Positions 10,828 to 22,540 of a DNA stretch of 64,000 nt are shown piece after piece; the first letter of the stretch is position 1, and the number at the start of each line of letters is the position of its first letter. The translations under genes and the position numbers were made by a program. Under the pieces are notes generated by a model that worked only from the letters and a program-made list of their open reading frames with translations, was not told where the DNA came from and searched no databases. Source of the DNA: Phytophthora quininea (Eukaryota; Oomycota; Peronosporomycetes; Peronosporales; Peronosporaceae); the NCBI GenBank assembly GCA_011947345.1, contig JAAVTG010000476.1:1-64000 (forward strand), read 5' to 3'.

Positions 10828-11833
10828 TCACGGGCATTTTCGCTTCGTTAAGTAGCGAATCACCGCCTCGAAACTGTAAGTCGTAGTGGTTCGCCTTGGA
10901 GGCGTAAAAGCGTCACGGTAGTTGTCCCCAAACTTGGACTCTGGGATTCCTGCCCGACAGCTCTCGAACTCCACCATGCCGTCGTTTTTGTGGGACTTGT
11001 GGGGGACGTAGGTGGCTGTGATCCACATCTTGAGTTGGTGTTTGGATATGATGCCCCAGTACCCGGTGCTGCAGATTGCGCCCGAAACACTGACAGTGTA
11101 AACTTCTTGAGCTGCCTTGTAAGCTTTATCCAACGCTGAGGAGCTGTAGCTTTCGTGTTCGTAGGCGAGCGACTTCATGGCGGTGGAAACGGGACAACCT
11201 CCAGTACTGCTGATGACCTTCTTGACGATGAAGTTGACCTTGTCGGCACACGCGTTCTGCGAGTAGTCCGAGCGCATACTGCTGGCCATCGGAGCTCCCA
11301 TACTCACCCACGACGTGCTATTGGCAAGACTGCATCTCCCATTGGCAATCGCACCGGCCATCATCAAGCCGCCCATGGAATGAGTGACGATGATCGTGTC
11401 GGAAATGGTCGAGTTGGTACTGGTGTCGCTCACGGCCAGAGCTCGATCACAAACCTTTTGCTGTTGTGTCGGGTCGTACAAAGTGTTGTTGAAAGTGTCG
11501 AGGACGGCGTACTTGATGGATGAACAGCACGGCGTGTGGCCGGTGATGTTTCCCAATACTTGGGCATCGAGGCGACGTTTTCAGGCTCTTCATCCTTCAC
11601 ACCTAAGCCGTGGATAAAGATACATGGACGCGGAGTCGACTTGCAGGAACACGATGTTGAATCGAAGATGTCGGAGAATTTGATAGCAGCTTCCAGTCTT
11701 TGAGAATCTTGGGCTCTTCTTTTGCTCATAGACTCGAGCCGTAAGATTCCCGCCTCTGATCGTGTGCTGCGTCCATAGCAAGCGTCGTCGTCGCGAGTAA
11801 AATTCCGACCAGGTGTAGGAATATTGCCATCAT
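10828..11833 (-). pseudogene. Secreted alpha/beta-hydrolase-like protein, short frame-broken copy
   Basis: Start at 11833 with a clear signal peptide (MMAIFLHLVGILLATTTLA). After a frame change near 11735 comes CSCKSTPRPCIFIHGLGV, where HGLG resembles an oxyanion-hole loop. After another change near 11545 come GHTPCCSSIKYA and the nucleophile elbow VTHSMGGLMMAG. Paired Cys residues run through the protein, as expected for a secreted enzyme. Compared with the neighbour at 12929, roughly 200 residues between signal peptide and hydrolase domain are absent. The two genes are divergent, about 1.1 kb apart. Lipase-like activity is inferred only from the fold signature. Confidence 0.65.
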
Positions 11834-12928
11834 GTCACGACGGACTAAGCCAATATTGGAATGGAAAGCTGTTATCATGAGGCGGGAAGTTGAATGGCAA
11901 CAGGCGAGAAATTCAGCCGGCACAGCATTGGGAACTGCAGCCTGCAAAAACACGCACGTCGTCCGAGCGCACCATCGGAAGCCAACGAAAAGGCTCCACC
12001 ATGTTGGACGTCAACCTTAATTACGATGCGAGTACACAGTCAACCAACACGGCCAGCTCCTGCAGGAATGAAAAATCAATATCTGTCCGGCTGGCTGTTG
12101 CGTCAAAAGTAAATACACGTAACGGGGAGGTTGGGCGGAGGCAGAGTTGGTGTCTTGGCGTGATGGAAACGGAAGCTGCTCGTGTCGGAGTCAGGATGAG
12201 TGAGCAAATCGCAAACACACGACGAGATCCCTTGACACCAAAGACAGGAGTGATTCCGTGCTTAAAGCGATCTCATTTGTGGCTGCCGATGATTGTTGTT
12301 GATGAGTACGTGGTGCTGTGCTCGAAACTCGATTGCAAATTTTATGGCAATTGAATCATGTAAGAAGTCTTGCGGGAAGGCTGCGTCACATGCACGCACC
12401 GTCATCAGGATGACGTCCAAGTAAGTTGGAGGGCTCGAATATCGTCACAGTTGTTGGGGTGATCGATGCGTCGAAAGTTGAGGCTTAACTCGTTTCCTGG
12501 TTTTCTGATTGTTCTTCTGGGCGCGTCGAAAGCTGGGCGATACGATGCACAATGTTACTAGCCGCTATCATTCAAGTTGCAGGTGGGAGAAGTTCTTGTG
12601 GCCGGGGATGGTGTTTTCTTTACTAGTCCTTGGCACTGCACACATCATCAAGTCTGGCAGATCGTGAATTTCAATCAATCGTTTGGTCGTGGTCGCTGTT
12701 TGTGGCCAAGTCGATATGATACGGCAAGTTACTGTTAGGACTCGATCGATCTCATCCTGCACCAAAGACCCTCTGGCACAGTATTCTCCGATTTGTGTAA
12801 AGAAATATGTACAGTCTTGATCATTGATGATTCATCGACGGCCGACGCGATCGACTGCGTGGATTCATAAAACATTTCTTTGGACTCGCAGTCTCCAATA
12901 TCTCTCCCGTTGTCGACAGTTTGGCGTC
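11834..12928. other. Shared upstream region of the divergent hydrolase-like genes
   Basis: No coding sequence recognised. It should hold both promoters. Scattered short frames show no conserved motif. Confidence 0.4.
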
Positions 12929-14517
12929 ATGAGAATTCCGCTGCGATGTGTGGTCGCCGTCATCGTCGCTCTAATGATTCAACCAGTGTCAACCTCTACA
13001 TCGACAACTCTACGAACCTCGCTCGCTGCGGCACCGTCGGTCAAACTCCATCTCACGCTCAAGCGCAAGTCCATGGCGATCCACGCCCGGACCGACTTCG
13101 ATGTCCTCGCTGAACCGGTCGTGACACAAGACAAGAAGATACTCTACAACGGCTACGCGACGACCTCCATCGAGGACGGTCAGGAGCTGATCTACGTGCT
13201 GGTGAACGGTGCATTCTACTTACTCAAGCGCCCCGCCACCAACAACGACGAGAAGCCAAGTGTGCAATGTCTGTCATCGGTTCTCCCGTTCGACGCGATT
13301 CTACCTGCTTTGAACGACATGACTCCGATTCTAAGTGCGTCGATCGGTGGAGAGGCTGTGGATTGCTCCAGTGGCGACCTGTTCCAGACGACGGTCAGTG
13401 AATCGAACTTTGCGCTGTGTGCATCTGGAACGTCCGGTTTTACTGCTTTCAGCAGCGATATGACCATCGAGGTGACCTACGTGGACACCCCGATCGGACT
13501 ATCGGAGTCACAACTGAGGCATAAATCTGCGTCATGCTCAGCGAAAGCCAAACCCACACCACTAACCCCGACTGCGCAAGCGTTGCTGACTGGAGGTGTC
13601 ATTCCCAGTGGTACGTCTCGCAACCTCAAGGCATCTGAGCACTTGGCGATGGAAGCTTCATCGTGCGAGTGCAAGTCGACACCCCGACCATGTGTCGTCT
13701 TCCACGGCAGCGGGGTTACGAAAGGGAAGAAGAAGCTACAAGACGAGCCTGTATCAAGAATGGGGTCCATAAATGACCACGCTCCATGCTGCTCGACCGT
13801 CAAGTATGCCCACATCAACATGATGGCGTACGCTTGGAACGACGGCACCCCGCAGCAAAAGTTTTGTGATTACTCACTGTCGTTGAGTGAAACGAGTGAT
13901 GAAGCGTTGGGTATCATCGACGACACGATCATTGTGACGGATTCAATGGGCGGAACTGTAATGGCCGGCGCGCTCGCAACAGGCAAATGCAGCTTTGGCG
14001 AAGGCACGTCGTGGGTGGCGATAAGTTCGCCCATGAAAGGCAGTATGGTTTCGGACTATGGTCAAGATTTCTGCAACGACGAACACGGTGCCGTCACGGC
14101 AGAAATCGCCGGATTGATCGGACAATGCCCACTTTCTCAATCTCGTCAGTTTTTTCTGTACGAAGGCGAGAAGTACTCGTCGACTGAGCTAAACACAGCG
14201 TATGTAGCTGCTCAGGAGGCCTACAGTGGCAATGTTACTGCGGCGGTGTGTAGCAACGACTACGACGGTGTCATGTCCGTTTATCAGGCTCCTTTGTCCT
14301 ATCCGGGAAGTACCTTCCGCACAAGTCGAGTGAGAATGATGGCCTCGTGGAGTTCCAGAGCTGCGCTAAAGGGTTGGATACCTCACAGTTCGGAACCAGC
14401 TACACCGATCGATTCTACAAACCAAGGCTGAATCACGCCGACACGGTATTCTTGACAACTGACGGGTGGTTCAGCGATGCTAAGAAGCCGTTCAAATGGT
14501 TGGAGTGTCTCTTGTAG
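12929..14517 (+). CDS. Secreted alpha/beta-hydrolase-like protein, long copy
   Basis: Start at 12929 with a signal peptide (MRIPLRCVVAVIVALMIQ). An N-terminal domain of about 200 residues without recognised motifs is followed by CECKSTPRPCVVFHGSGV and APCCSTVKYA. The nucleophile elbow is VTDSMGGTVMAG: the Ser of G-x-S-x-G is kept but the first Gly position is Thr, and the residue before Ser is Asp where the paralogue has His. An upstream TTG-initiated extension is open but the signal peptide argues for 12929. Near 14305 one base appears missing; after it the frame continues through NDGLVEFQSCAKG to a stop at 14515-14517, matching the paralogue's NDGMVEFESCRAG. Without that, the reading ends at 14431. 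Substrate unknown. Confidence 0.75.
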
Positions 14518-14582
14518 CATGTTGTAGAAGAACGAGGGTGCCGACAACTAGAGCTTGCCCCATTTCAAAGGGCAAATTGTGA

Positions 14583-15150
14583 TCAATCTCCAGACAGTTT
14601 TATTTCTCGATGAATTTGTGCTCGGCAGTGACGTTCGCGTTGTTGAGAGCTCAAGCGACACCCTCCAGATTTGCCCAGTGCTTGCAGCAGTGCCGTCAGA
14701 GTGTCCTTTCGTGCCTCAAGCTGCCCCCCTTCCCGACTCCATGACGAGTTCCACTGGAAGTAGATAGAGCCGTGTGTCACGAGGTGACGTCCTAGCAGCG
14801 ACCACTTACTTGGTCTGTTTTCCTCGGACAAGGTGTGGGAATGCATAACGCAGTGTATCCTCCGAGATCCCAATCGTGCGACGATGGTGGCCACAAAACT
14901 ATCGTCTTCACCGCACTCCAGTCTTTTGAGGTCAATTGTTATGGTGCTGTGATAGAGCGAAAGCTTCCTCCATTCTTCGAGTAGAGTGTCCACGCCGGTC
15001 CCAGCCTCAACGATCACGTCAGGTTCTAGTGCAGCTCGAAGGAAAGCAAGCTGTCTCGGCGGGTCGTTCTGGGCTGTGCGGTAATGTCCACCATTCCGTT
15101 TCACAAGTGGTCGCAGGTGGACACTTGAAGATGTGGCTTTCAGCGGCGTA
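14583..15150 (-). pseudogene. bZIP-family C-terminal region, fragment
   Basis: Minus-strand frame encoding EEWRKLSLYHSTITIDLKRL, SKWSLLGRHLV and LTALLQALG. This pattern follows the zipper in the large Phytophthora bZIP transcription-factor family as I know it. There is no basic region or zipper upstream, so it is a 5'-truncated relic. A related piece is at 4140-4271. Confidence 0.55.
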
Positions 15151-15242
15151 ATCACGTGGATTGTATCAATGTTGACTCCCGTGGCTGCACCTGACAACGG
15201 CTGCCACTTGCAGATTTGCCTTCGAGAGCGCACACTTCCACC

Positions 15243-16325
15243 ATGAAGAGCGACTCGAGCGACAGCGCCACTTCGGATAGCCCTCCGATGAATTGCAAGA
15301 AGAAGAGGAAGCCGACCTACCTTGTACGGAAAGAAGAGCTCCAGGCCTTGCAGGAAAAACTGCAGACGCTGCGCGACGAGCTGGCGGATCTCAAGGGTCT
15401 AAGTGAAGAGAGCAAGCGCCAACTCCAACAGACCAAGGCCGAGAACCAGGTTCTGAACAACGCAGTGACTGACCAGCAGCTTGCAATGGCTTCGGTCGTC
15501 GCGATGTTCACTGAGAGGCTCCAAACATCTCGAGACAATCCAATCTACACGCCCATCCACCTACCAAAGCAATCAGAAGCTCGGCGACAAGCTCTCATTG
15601 CAATGAAGGACGACAAACTGCAGAGAGCTTTCCGCTATACAGCCGCACGTACGCACCACTTTGATCTATTGAAGCCTCGGTCCTCCATGGACTGGTTTGA
15701 GGAAGCTGACGGCAGCTTCACGTCCAACTGCTTGGACGTGACGCAGTTCCGCGACGTCGACTCGCTCAAGCAAGTTGCGGACGCTCTCGTGTACTATCTG
15801 CTCAACATGGACACCAACATCGCGGAGAAGACTGGAGACGTGGTGATCCGCGAAGACTACGACAATCTGACCGATGGCGCTCACATCTTGAACCACCGCA
15901 TCACTTCCAACCATGAAAGCGGAGAGACGACTGAGGCCAATATCTGTGCCTTTTTCCAGTACTTTGAAGGCCCCAATGCATTTGGGGATCAGCCGTGCGC
16001 GATACTTGCTGCCGACAGTGTTGATGCAGACGACTTGCACCCGTATAACTCGCAGCATCGCATTCGGAGGGACGTCACAGCTGCGGTATTGCTGACTCTA
16101 GAACGGGAGAAACAACAGCAAGATAGCTCGAATTCATGCCATAACAACGAAGAACTGGTTGTGGTTTCGCGACGTGTAGCCTTTATCAAGATCCACCGGC
16201 CGCAGTTTGCAGTACCGAGCGAGGTGCTGAACGACTTGCACGATGGCATTGCCAAGTGGCCCGCAGTCATGCTACAGGGAATGAGGAACAGTCTCCTGGG
16301 TCGGTCCTCGTCGTCCGGTCCTTGA
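15243..16325 (+). CDS. Basic/coiled-coil plus START-like protein, copy C (intact)
   Basis: The only family member here with one uninterrupted frame, about 360 residues. The ATG at 15243 (MKSDSSDSATS) is preferred over a non-ATG extension from 15216. The order is an acidic/Ser N-terminus, a basic block (CKKKRKPTYLVRKEE), a coiled coil to about residue 90, a short linker (NPIYTPIHLPKQ), then the START-like domain (SLKQVADALVYYL, AEKTGDVVIREDYD, GAHILNHRITSN, CAILAADSVDADDLHPY, ELVVVSRRVAFIKIHRPQF). No intron. It opens a cluster of four such genes up to 20 kb. Copy D lies tail-to-tail only 10 bp away. Nuclear or lipid-linked function is inference. Confidence 0.85.
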   Translation: MKSDSSDSATSDSPPMNCKKKRKPTYLVRKEELQALQEKLQTLRDELADLKGLSEESKRQLQQTKAENQVLNNAVTDQQLAMASVVAMFTERLQTSRDNPIYTPIHLPKQSEARRQALIAMKDDKLQRAFRYTAARTHHFDLLKPRSSMDWFEEADGSFTSNCLDVTQFRDVDSLKQVADALVYYLLNMDTNIAEKTGDVVIREDYDNLTDGAHILNHRITSNHESGETTEANICAFFQYFEGPNAFGDQPCAILAADSVDADDLHPYNSQHRIRRDVTAAVLLTLEREKQQQDSSNSCHNNEELVVVSRRVAFIKIHRPQFAVPSEVLNDLHDGIAKWPAVMLQGMRNSLLGRSSSSGP

Positions 16326-16335
16326 TTGTATTTGA

Positions 16336-17369
16336 TTATAGCGATCTTGAATCCACGTATTCTCTTATTGCTTTCGCCATTACCTTGCTCCAATTCGCAC
16401 ACCCGTCTGCAATGGACTGCAGCATGTGGTCCGGTACTGAGAACTCTGGCTGACAGATCTTCATGAACGACATGTTCTGAATGACTACAATCCGTTCTTC
16501 CTCCTTCCCAGTCGTGGTCGTTCGTTGTTCTTCAGTGATCACAATCGCAGCGCTAACGTCTAGTCGAACCTTCTTCTTAGGGTCGTATGGGTATTGTTCA
16601 TCCACATCGACACTATCGGTGGCCATAATAGCGCACGGTCGTCCTCCGAAGAGACCATGTTCTTCGAAATACCTGTTGTAGAGCACCTTATTGGACTCGG
16701 TCACAAACCCACCAGGTCGTCCGGAGATCAATCGGAAATTGCTGGTAGACTCCTCATCTTCCACGTCAAAGTCCTCACGCACAGTGATAAACCCTAGTGC
16801 TTCGGACGTCGTGATCTCGACATTGGTGAGGAAGAACTTGGTGGCCTCAAACACTTGTCGGAGCGATTGACCGACCACGTGGGTCACTCGAAGCGTTGAA
16901 CATTTAAACTTCCTTGGTCGTCTTCGAATCGCTGCTCGGAGCAGCATTTAGCCAGCAGATTTAAATGTTTCGAGCGCGCAATGGCGTAAGTGCAGGCTCG
17001 ACTGATCATCTCGTCCTTTAGACTTGACAGTAGTTGCTGTCGTTGCTCCCAAGCCTTTGGCAGGTGGATAAACGTGTACAGAGGGTTTGTGGTCGGATTG
17101 TCCTGGAATTTGGACTGCGCTGCTGCGACTGTCAACTGCTTTTCTAGCAGTAATTGTTGCAGGAGAGTCTTGGTCTGCAGCGATTGGGTTAGAAATCGGC
17201 GGTGGTCGTCAGGAGTCATGGCAGCCTGCTTGGCTTTAGCTTGAAGAAACTGCAGCTGCGATTGCAACACGTCGACCTCGTCTCGGAGCTCGTCGGCTTG
17301 CTGTTTGCGCACCAAATACGTGGGCTTGCGCTTCTTCCTGGGCGTGTGCGCACGCTGGGGGCTCTCCAT
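16336..17369 (-). CDS. Basic/coiled-coil plus START-like protein, copy D (one frame break)
   Basis: Start at 17369 (MESPQRAHTPRKKRKPTYLV). Coiled coil, then PLYTFIHLPKAWEQRQQ and a START-like domain (SLRQVFEATKFF, SEALGFITVREDFD, GGRPCAIMATDSVDVDEQYPY). The frame breaks near 16890, where one G seems missing directly after NVQRFE; the rest is collinear with copies C and F. No intron is needed. Confidence 0.75.
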
Positions 17370-17621
17370 TGCGCTTTGGAAAGTGTGGGCAGCTCAGTTT
17401 ATAAAGAAAATCGCGAATGTTTGTAATCGGAGTCATCAATTTGAAATTTGCAACGTTTATCTCTCCTATTGGCTCATGGAGAAGAAACCGCAATCGTGAT
17501 GCAATACTGGAGACTCCAATGCTGTTTGTGTCGGAAGATAGTCATTCTTTCTTACGTAGATATGCTCACGGTGGGCTCACAGTGCCCTGGCATCAATGAT
17601 CAAGCTTGCGACAAAACAATT

Positions 17622-18685
17622 TCATCTCCTACCCAATAAACTTTCCCGGACGGCCTGCAACATGACAGCCGGCCACTTCGCGATGCCTTTGTGCAAATCG
17701 GCCAAAACTTCGCCCAGCACGTCAAACTCCGGACGGTAGACCTTGATGAAAGCTACGCGGCGCATGACCACGACCAGTTCATCGTCTACGCTGCTTGAAC
17801 TCGAGCTGTCTGTTGATTTACGCTGCCACTCCCATGTCAGCACAACCGCTGCGGTGAGGTCTCTCCGAATGCGATTCTGCGGGTCATACGGGTGTAAATC
17901 GTCTTCGTCGACGCTGTCCGTAGCGAGTATTGCGCACGGGTGGTCTTGCAATGCGTTGGGACCTTCAAAATACTGGGCATACGCGACGGCGTTTACTTCC
18001 GTGGTCTCTCCACTTTCGTGATTGGAGGTGATCCGATGGTTCAAGATGTGCGCGCCATCGTTCAGATTGTCATAGTCTTCTCGGATGATGACATCGCCCG
18101 TCTTCTCCGAAACGTTTGTCTCGACATTGAACACGTAAAACACCAAAGCGTCGAACACTTGCTTCAGTGAGTGGGCGCCTTGGAACTGCGTCACGTCGAA
18201 GCAATGGCATGCGAAGGTGCCGTCCGACTCCTCAATACAGTCCATCGAAGAACGTGGCTTCGTTAAGTCGAAATGGCAGCTTCGCGCTGCCAAATAGCGG
18301 TAAGCTCTCTGCAGTTTGTCGTCTTTCATGGCCATGAGAGCAGCTCGCCGTGCACTCGAGCGCTTCGGCAGGTGAACGTGGGTGTAGATGGGGTTGTCTC
18401 TGGGCGTTTGTATCTGCTCCATTAGCATCGAGGCAACCGAAGCCATGGCAAGTTGCTGGTTCTCCACAGCGTGCTTCAGCAACTGGTTCTCCGTCTTGGC
18501 GTGTTTGAACGTGCTCTCGACATCTTCATTTGCACCTCCGAGCAAGGACAGCTTATCGCGTAGCGTCTGCACTTCTCTCGTCAAGGCTCGGGCCTCTTCT
18601 TTTCGCACGAGGTAAGTCGGCTTCCTCTTCGTGCTTTTGCCTGGGCGCTACCAGCATCAGTACTATCGCTCGAATTGTTCACCAT
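17622..18685 (-). CDS. Basic/coiled-coil plus START-like protein, copy E
   Basis: About 350 residues if started at the ATG at 18685 (MVNNSSDSTDAGS), but that start is out of frame by one base with the body. The body is open from about 18630 (basic block KRKPTYLVRKEEA) to 17622. The break sits around 18630-18640. The body resembles copy C closely (GAHILNHRITSNHESGETTE is identical). A fragment of this type is fused into the mosaics at 33 and 58 kb, where MEQIQTPRDDPIYTHVHLPK matches this copy. Confidence 0.8.
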
Positions 18686-18838
18686 GCCAAGGTATAGCAT
18701 AGCGTATGCAAATTTCGATGTGGAGTGCAGAAGATGGCAGATATGCGAGTCAACATGATCCTGGCTGCGAGGGATTACTCGCTTGAAGTAGATGTGGGAC
18801 TCATGTTTGTCCTTGACGATGTACTCGGCGCTTTGGAT

Positions 18839-19988
18839 CTAAGCGTTGACGGCTCCTCGAATCGACTGCACCTCAACTTCGCCCCAGCTCGCAATGCCTT
18901 CTTTCAATGAGCGCATCGCGTTTCTCGATACCTCGAACTCGGGTCGGTGCATCTTCATGAACGCAACACGCTGCATGACAACGACGAGTTCTTCGTCGTA
19001 CTCGCCGTTATCAGCGTTGTCAATAGTAATTGCACCGTCAGAATCCTGTTCACTCACAGTCGACATCGTGCGCTTCTGCTTCTTGCGTCGCATCTCCGTA
19101 AGCACCGTCGTAGAGCTAATATCCCTCCGCACTCGTTCCTGAGGGTTGTACGGATACAAATCGTCGACATCTACGCTATCCGTGACCACCACCGCACACG
19201 GTCGGCCGCCAACCTGCTTCGACTCGTCGAAGTACTCGGTCAACGTGACCTTATTCACTTCCGATGTGATCTCGTTGCTATCTGTCGACAGAAGACGATA
19301 GTTCCAAATGGACGTGTTGATATCGCCGTCCACCGCATCCCCATCAACAGTATCGTAGTCCTCGCGGACAGTGGTATGGCCCAGCGCCTCCGAAATTGTA
19401 ATCTCCATGTTCAGCATAAAGTATTTGATGGCATCGAAGACTTGTTTGAGCGACTGTACCCCGTAAAGTGGAAGAACTCGAATCTCTCGCAGCAAAAGTT
19501 GCCTTGCGAGTCCTCGTAGCGATGGTCCATCAGCTGAGGCTTCATCAGATCTAAATGCTGGCTGCGAGCCACGACATACTGACAGCCTCGAGTGATCATG
19601 TCGTGCTTCAGACCAAGCAGAACCTGTCTCCGCTCCCACCACTCCTTAGGCAGGTGGATATGTCTGCACAACGGGCTTGCTTGCACTTCCTAACAGTGAA
19701 TGTTTTCTCAGTTCATATTTGGTTAGAAATGCTGATAGCAACGTTAGAAATGACCTGAAGCCCCGCCATCATGGACTGGGCGCCAGCCACAGCCAGCTGC
19801 TGCCCGTGCAGGAGCTCTCGGAGTGCGACGTTGGCGCCCACGATGTCCAGGATTTGGGCACGAGCGCTCCGAGGGCGTTTCTGCAGCGTCGTGAGCCTCT
19901 CCTCTAGCGCTGGCACCTGTGTCTTGAGCTTGTCCACCTCGTCCTGGCGCACCAGATACGACGGCCGTCGTCGCTTGCGTTCCACCAT
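18839..19988 (-). CDS. Basic/coiled-coil plus START-like protein, copy F (one intron, one frame break)
   Basis: ATG at 19988 (MVERKRRRPSYLVRQDE). Exon 1 encodes the coiled coil and ends MMAGLQ; intron 19754-19690 is 65 bp. Exon 2 begins EVQASPLCRHIHLPKEWW. A one-base deletion in the G-run at about 19461 breaks the frame between FHFTG and QSLKQVFDAIKYF. The rest is open: SEALGHTTVREDYD, NTSIWNYRLLSTDSNE, GGRPCAVVVTDSVDVDDLYPY, and an Asp/Glu-rich loop before ELVVVMQRVAFMKMHRPEF. The mosaic pseudogenes at 32.6-33.1 kb and 58.3-59.2 kb derive from this copy. Confidence 0.8.
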
Positions 19989-20687
19989 CACGGAATTAGA
20001 AATGGTACAATCATTATGTAATTTCTAATAGACAGCAAGCAACGAGACTGATGAGATTGTTGTCTTCATGCAACGTGCAGCAAAAATGTACATCCAACGG
20101 TCGAGATTTCCATGCACTATGGAAATCTGTCCTTCAAGGTGATGGTGGTCCGAGGCGATATGAAAACTGAAATGGCTCGATGTGTGTGCGAACAAATTCG
20201 TTTTTGCCTCGTCGACATTGACCTGCCGAGATCCAAAGTGCTTACGATTTTGTTGGCGCACATAAAGAAGTTCCGTAGAACGCATACCGTACTCCCCTAC
20301 ACATTCCCATTTTCCAATTTTGCAGCGACAGATCGGACGCGCGTGTTGCGCTTCGGCTTGGAGAAGACCCCCTCAAGTGCATCGGCCTGAGTGATTATTA
20401 TAATCCTTTCAGCCAGGATTATTATAATTACGACGCTGGGCATTACCCCCTTGTCGCAAGGTTCTAGCGACAGAGGCATCATACCGGAGTGCGCTATCTG
20501 GCTAACGGAAGTACAACGAAAAACGTACATGATCGTTGTCGTAGATGTTGTTTGCGAACAGCAGATCCAATCCGCAGCAGATCGCAATCGAAGAGACCAT
20601 CTTTCTTGCGTTGCACACCTTAGCAGCTCTCACTTTTGCTTTTGCCGACCACCAGCCAAGCTTCAACTACCGCCAAGAAGAAGAACA
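19989..20687. other. Intergenic region upstream of START-like copy F and RXLR leader
   Basis: No gene recognised. A short direct repeat of GATTATTATAAT occurs at about 20391 and 20417. The last 60 bases carry the RXLR-type 5' leader described for 20688. Confidence 0.4.
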
Positions 20688-20837
20688 ATGCGTCGATGGC
20701 TGGCTCTGTTGCTGGCAGTAATGGTAGTTTGCAGGGTCGTGCAGAACCTCAGTGGCCGTTTTGCCCTGCGGCTTCACGCCCAAAACCGTTTTGAGATGCT
20801 CAGAGGTCACATCTTTGTCAAGCAGACACCCAAATAG
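20688..20837 (+). pseudogene. RXLR-type leader and signal peptide joined to antisense DNA
   Basis: ATG at 20688 encodes MRRWLALLLAVMVVC, the same signal peptide type as the intact RXLR gene at 34251, and is preceded by the same kind of leader (TTCAACTACC then CCAAGAAGAAGAAC). Homology ends at about 20730. From there the plus strand is the antisense of an RXLR C-terminal body (20735-21130 minus). The resulting frame is 49 codons with no RXLR motif. Secreted product possible but unproven. Confidence 0.6.
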
Positions 20838-21130
20838 CTTCGGTTCCAACTTCCTCCAGAGGCTTGCGAGCTTGGGCTGCTTGGTCATTGACATCAGAAG
20901 TAACGCGATGTTGTCGTCGGATAACTTCGCAGTCAACTTAAAGAAGATCGAGGTGGTGGAAGCCACGTGATCGTCTTCACCTATGGCCTTTCGATACTTG
21001 AGCGCGTACATCAACCACTCGAACATAGTCTTGTTATCGGCATGCACCCCATCAGGCACCAACTTGTCCAGCATTCTGGATGGATATGCCGTGCTCGACT
21101 AAAGTTTGAGTTTTAGTCTCAAAGCAGCTG
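20735..21130 (-). pseudogene. RXLR effector body without leader
   Basis: Minus-strand frame similar to the C-terminal half of the RXLR gene at 34251 (FEWLMYALKYRKAIGED, IALLLMSMTKQPKLASL, TSEHLKTVLGVKPQGKT). It corresponds to a WY-type helical repeat. There is no signal peptide or RXLR motif. A TAG lies near 21098, at the position of the Trp in the sequence PW of the intact copy. It is joined tail-first to the signal peptide sequence at 20688. Confidence 0.65.
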
Positions 21131-21684
21131 TACTTGAAAGTAGAATCCTGGCTCTTAAGGGGAGCTTACATTTGCCTGCTTTTTGCTCTGGTTCGATAAA
21201 CCCGCACACTCACTTTGTCCCAGTGTAGATCTTAACGGTCACGGATCTGAACCGAATGAGTCTCCGTATGCGCGGAATCAGCAGCGCAAAATATACTCTG
21301 CTGTCGATGCGTGACGGAATGGAGGACAAGAGGCACCGCACTCGCCGCGACATGGGCCAATCGACGATAGCGCCGTCCCGTCACCAGGTAGCTTTCAGCA
21401 TAATAAGTTTGTGGACCTGCAAACTTGTTAAGCGTAGCAGGTACCGCCTTGAGACCCGTCAGTGGATCGCGTCGTTACTCGCTATGCATGAACTAATACG
21501 CACACCGTGGTGAGCACGAGGGGACAGAGCCGAGGAAGCCACTTAGAATACAAGAAAAAGGGGAGGAAACCTAGGGTGCGTATGGGAAAGGTAGCTATTG
21601 CAGAATTTGTAGTAGCAGAGGATGCTCGGCCCGAGCCGTACAATTTAGGAAACCGTGTTAAACGCAGGGCTAAGCAGTCTACGT
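21131..21684. other. RXLR flank containing part of repeat D
   Basis: 21540-21670 resembles the reverse complement of 34930-35050, so paralogy between this locus and the intact RXLR gene continues about 150 bp past the stop codon. The remaining bases show nothing recognisable. Confidence 0.45.
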
Positions 21685-22289
21685 CTAACTTCCACGATGG
21701 TATTTAATCCAGAACATGTAGGCAGGGTCATCCAGAACCCCGCAAGCGTTCTACCCTACGTCTTCACGCCCAAAATCGCTTTCAAATAATCCGGATCTAC
21801 TTGACGTTCTTGCAACAATTTTATCACCGACGGCTGAAGCTGTTTCGAGAGATCCTCGAGTCCGGGTTGCTTGGCCATCGACATGAGAAGCAACGCGATG
21901 CGTTCTTCGGGGAACTTGTCGATAAACGTAGAGAAAATGAAGTTGGAAGCGAAGTCGTTGTGTTCACCTTTGGCTGCTCGGAATTTGAGCACGTACTTGA
22001 GCCAAGCGCACATGGTATCGTCCGTGACATCCACCTTGTTAGCCACCATCTAGTTGAACACCGTGGAAGGATATGTCTTCTTCGACCAAGGTTTGAACGT
22101 TAGTCTCAACGAAGCTTTAATGAGGGCTCCTCTTTCTTCGCTGGCGTCGGTGGCTGTTGCTTGGACGCGCAGAGACCGTTTTCCGGTGATGACGGTCTCG
22201 ACTGGCTTGTTCTCCGTCGCAGTTGAAAGCGCAGAGGCGACGGCGACGAAAGTCATCACAGTCAGCAACAGAGCCAAAACACGGCGCAT
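21685..22289 (-). pseudogene. RXLR-dEER effector pseudogene (two in-frame stops)
   Basis: ATG at 22289. Signal peptide (MRRVLALLLTVMTFVAVASA), RSLR motif, then ASEER, then a WY-type body (CAWLKYVLKFRAAKGE, IALLLMSMAKQPGLEDL). Aligned with 34251 it has an in-frame TAG at about 22051 where the intact copy has an AAG Lys codon, and a second TAG near 21756 where the intact copy has GAG. Both are substitutions, not homopolymer gaps, so real inactivation is likely. The upstream leader is conserved. Confidence 0.8.
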
Positions 22290-22540
22290 GACTGTTCTTC
22301 TTGGCAGTTGGTGGGCTTGGTTTGTTGATGCTTAGCTGGAGGTCGCAAAATGCGAGATGTCGCTCCAGGTAAATCTCGCTTCCTACCAACAGACAGCGGG
22401 ACCCGCACATCCCGGTGGAAAAAATATTACGGAGATCGAGTCAACTTAAATTCCAGTGCGCTATCACCAAAACACTCGCCCTGGCAAGGTAGCTTGATAC
22501 TGAGACTGATGAGGCCTCTTGTAAATGACTAGCATCCGTA

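Noticed and set aside
15216..15242. Longer N-terminus for START-like copy C
   Set aside because: The extension begins with TTG; the ATG at 15243 fits the other family members.
20391..20440. AT-rich element with GATTATTATAAT twice
   Set aside because: It is a short direct repeat rather than a palindrome, occurs once, and has no relation to a start site that I can see.
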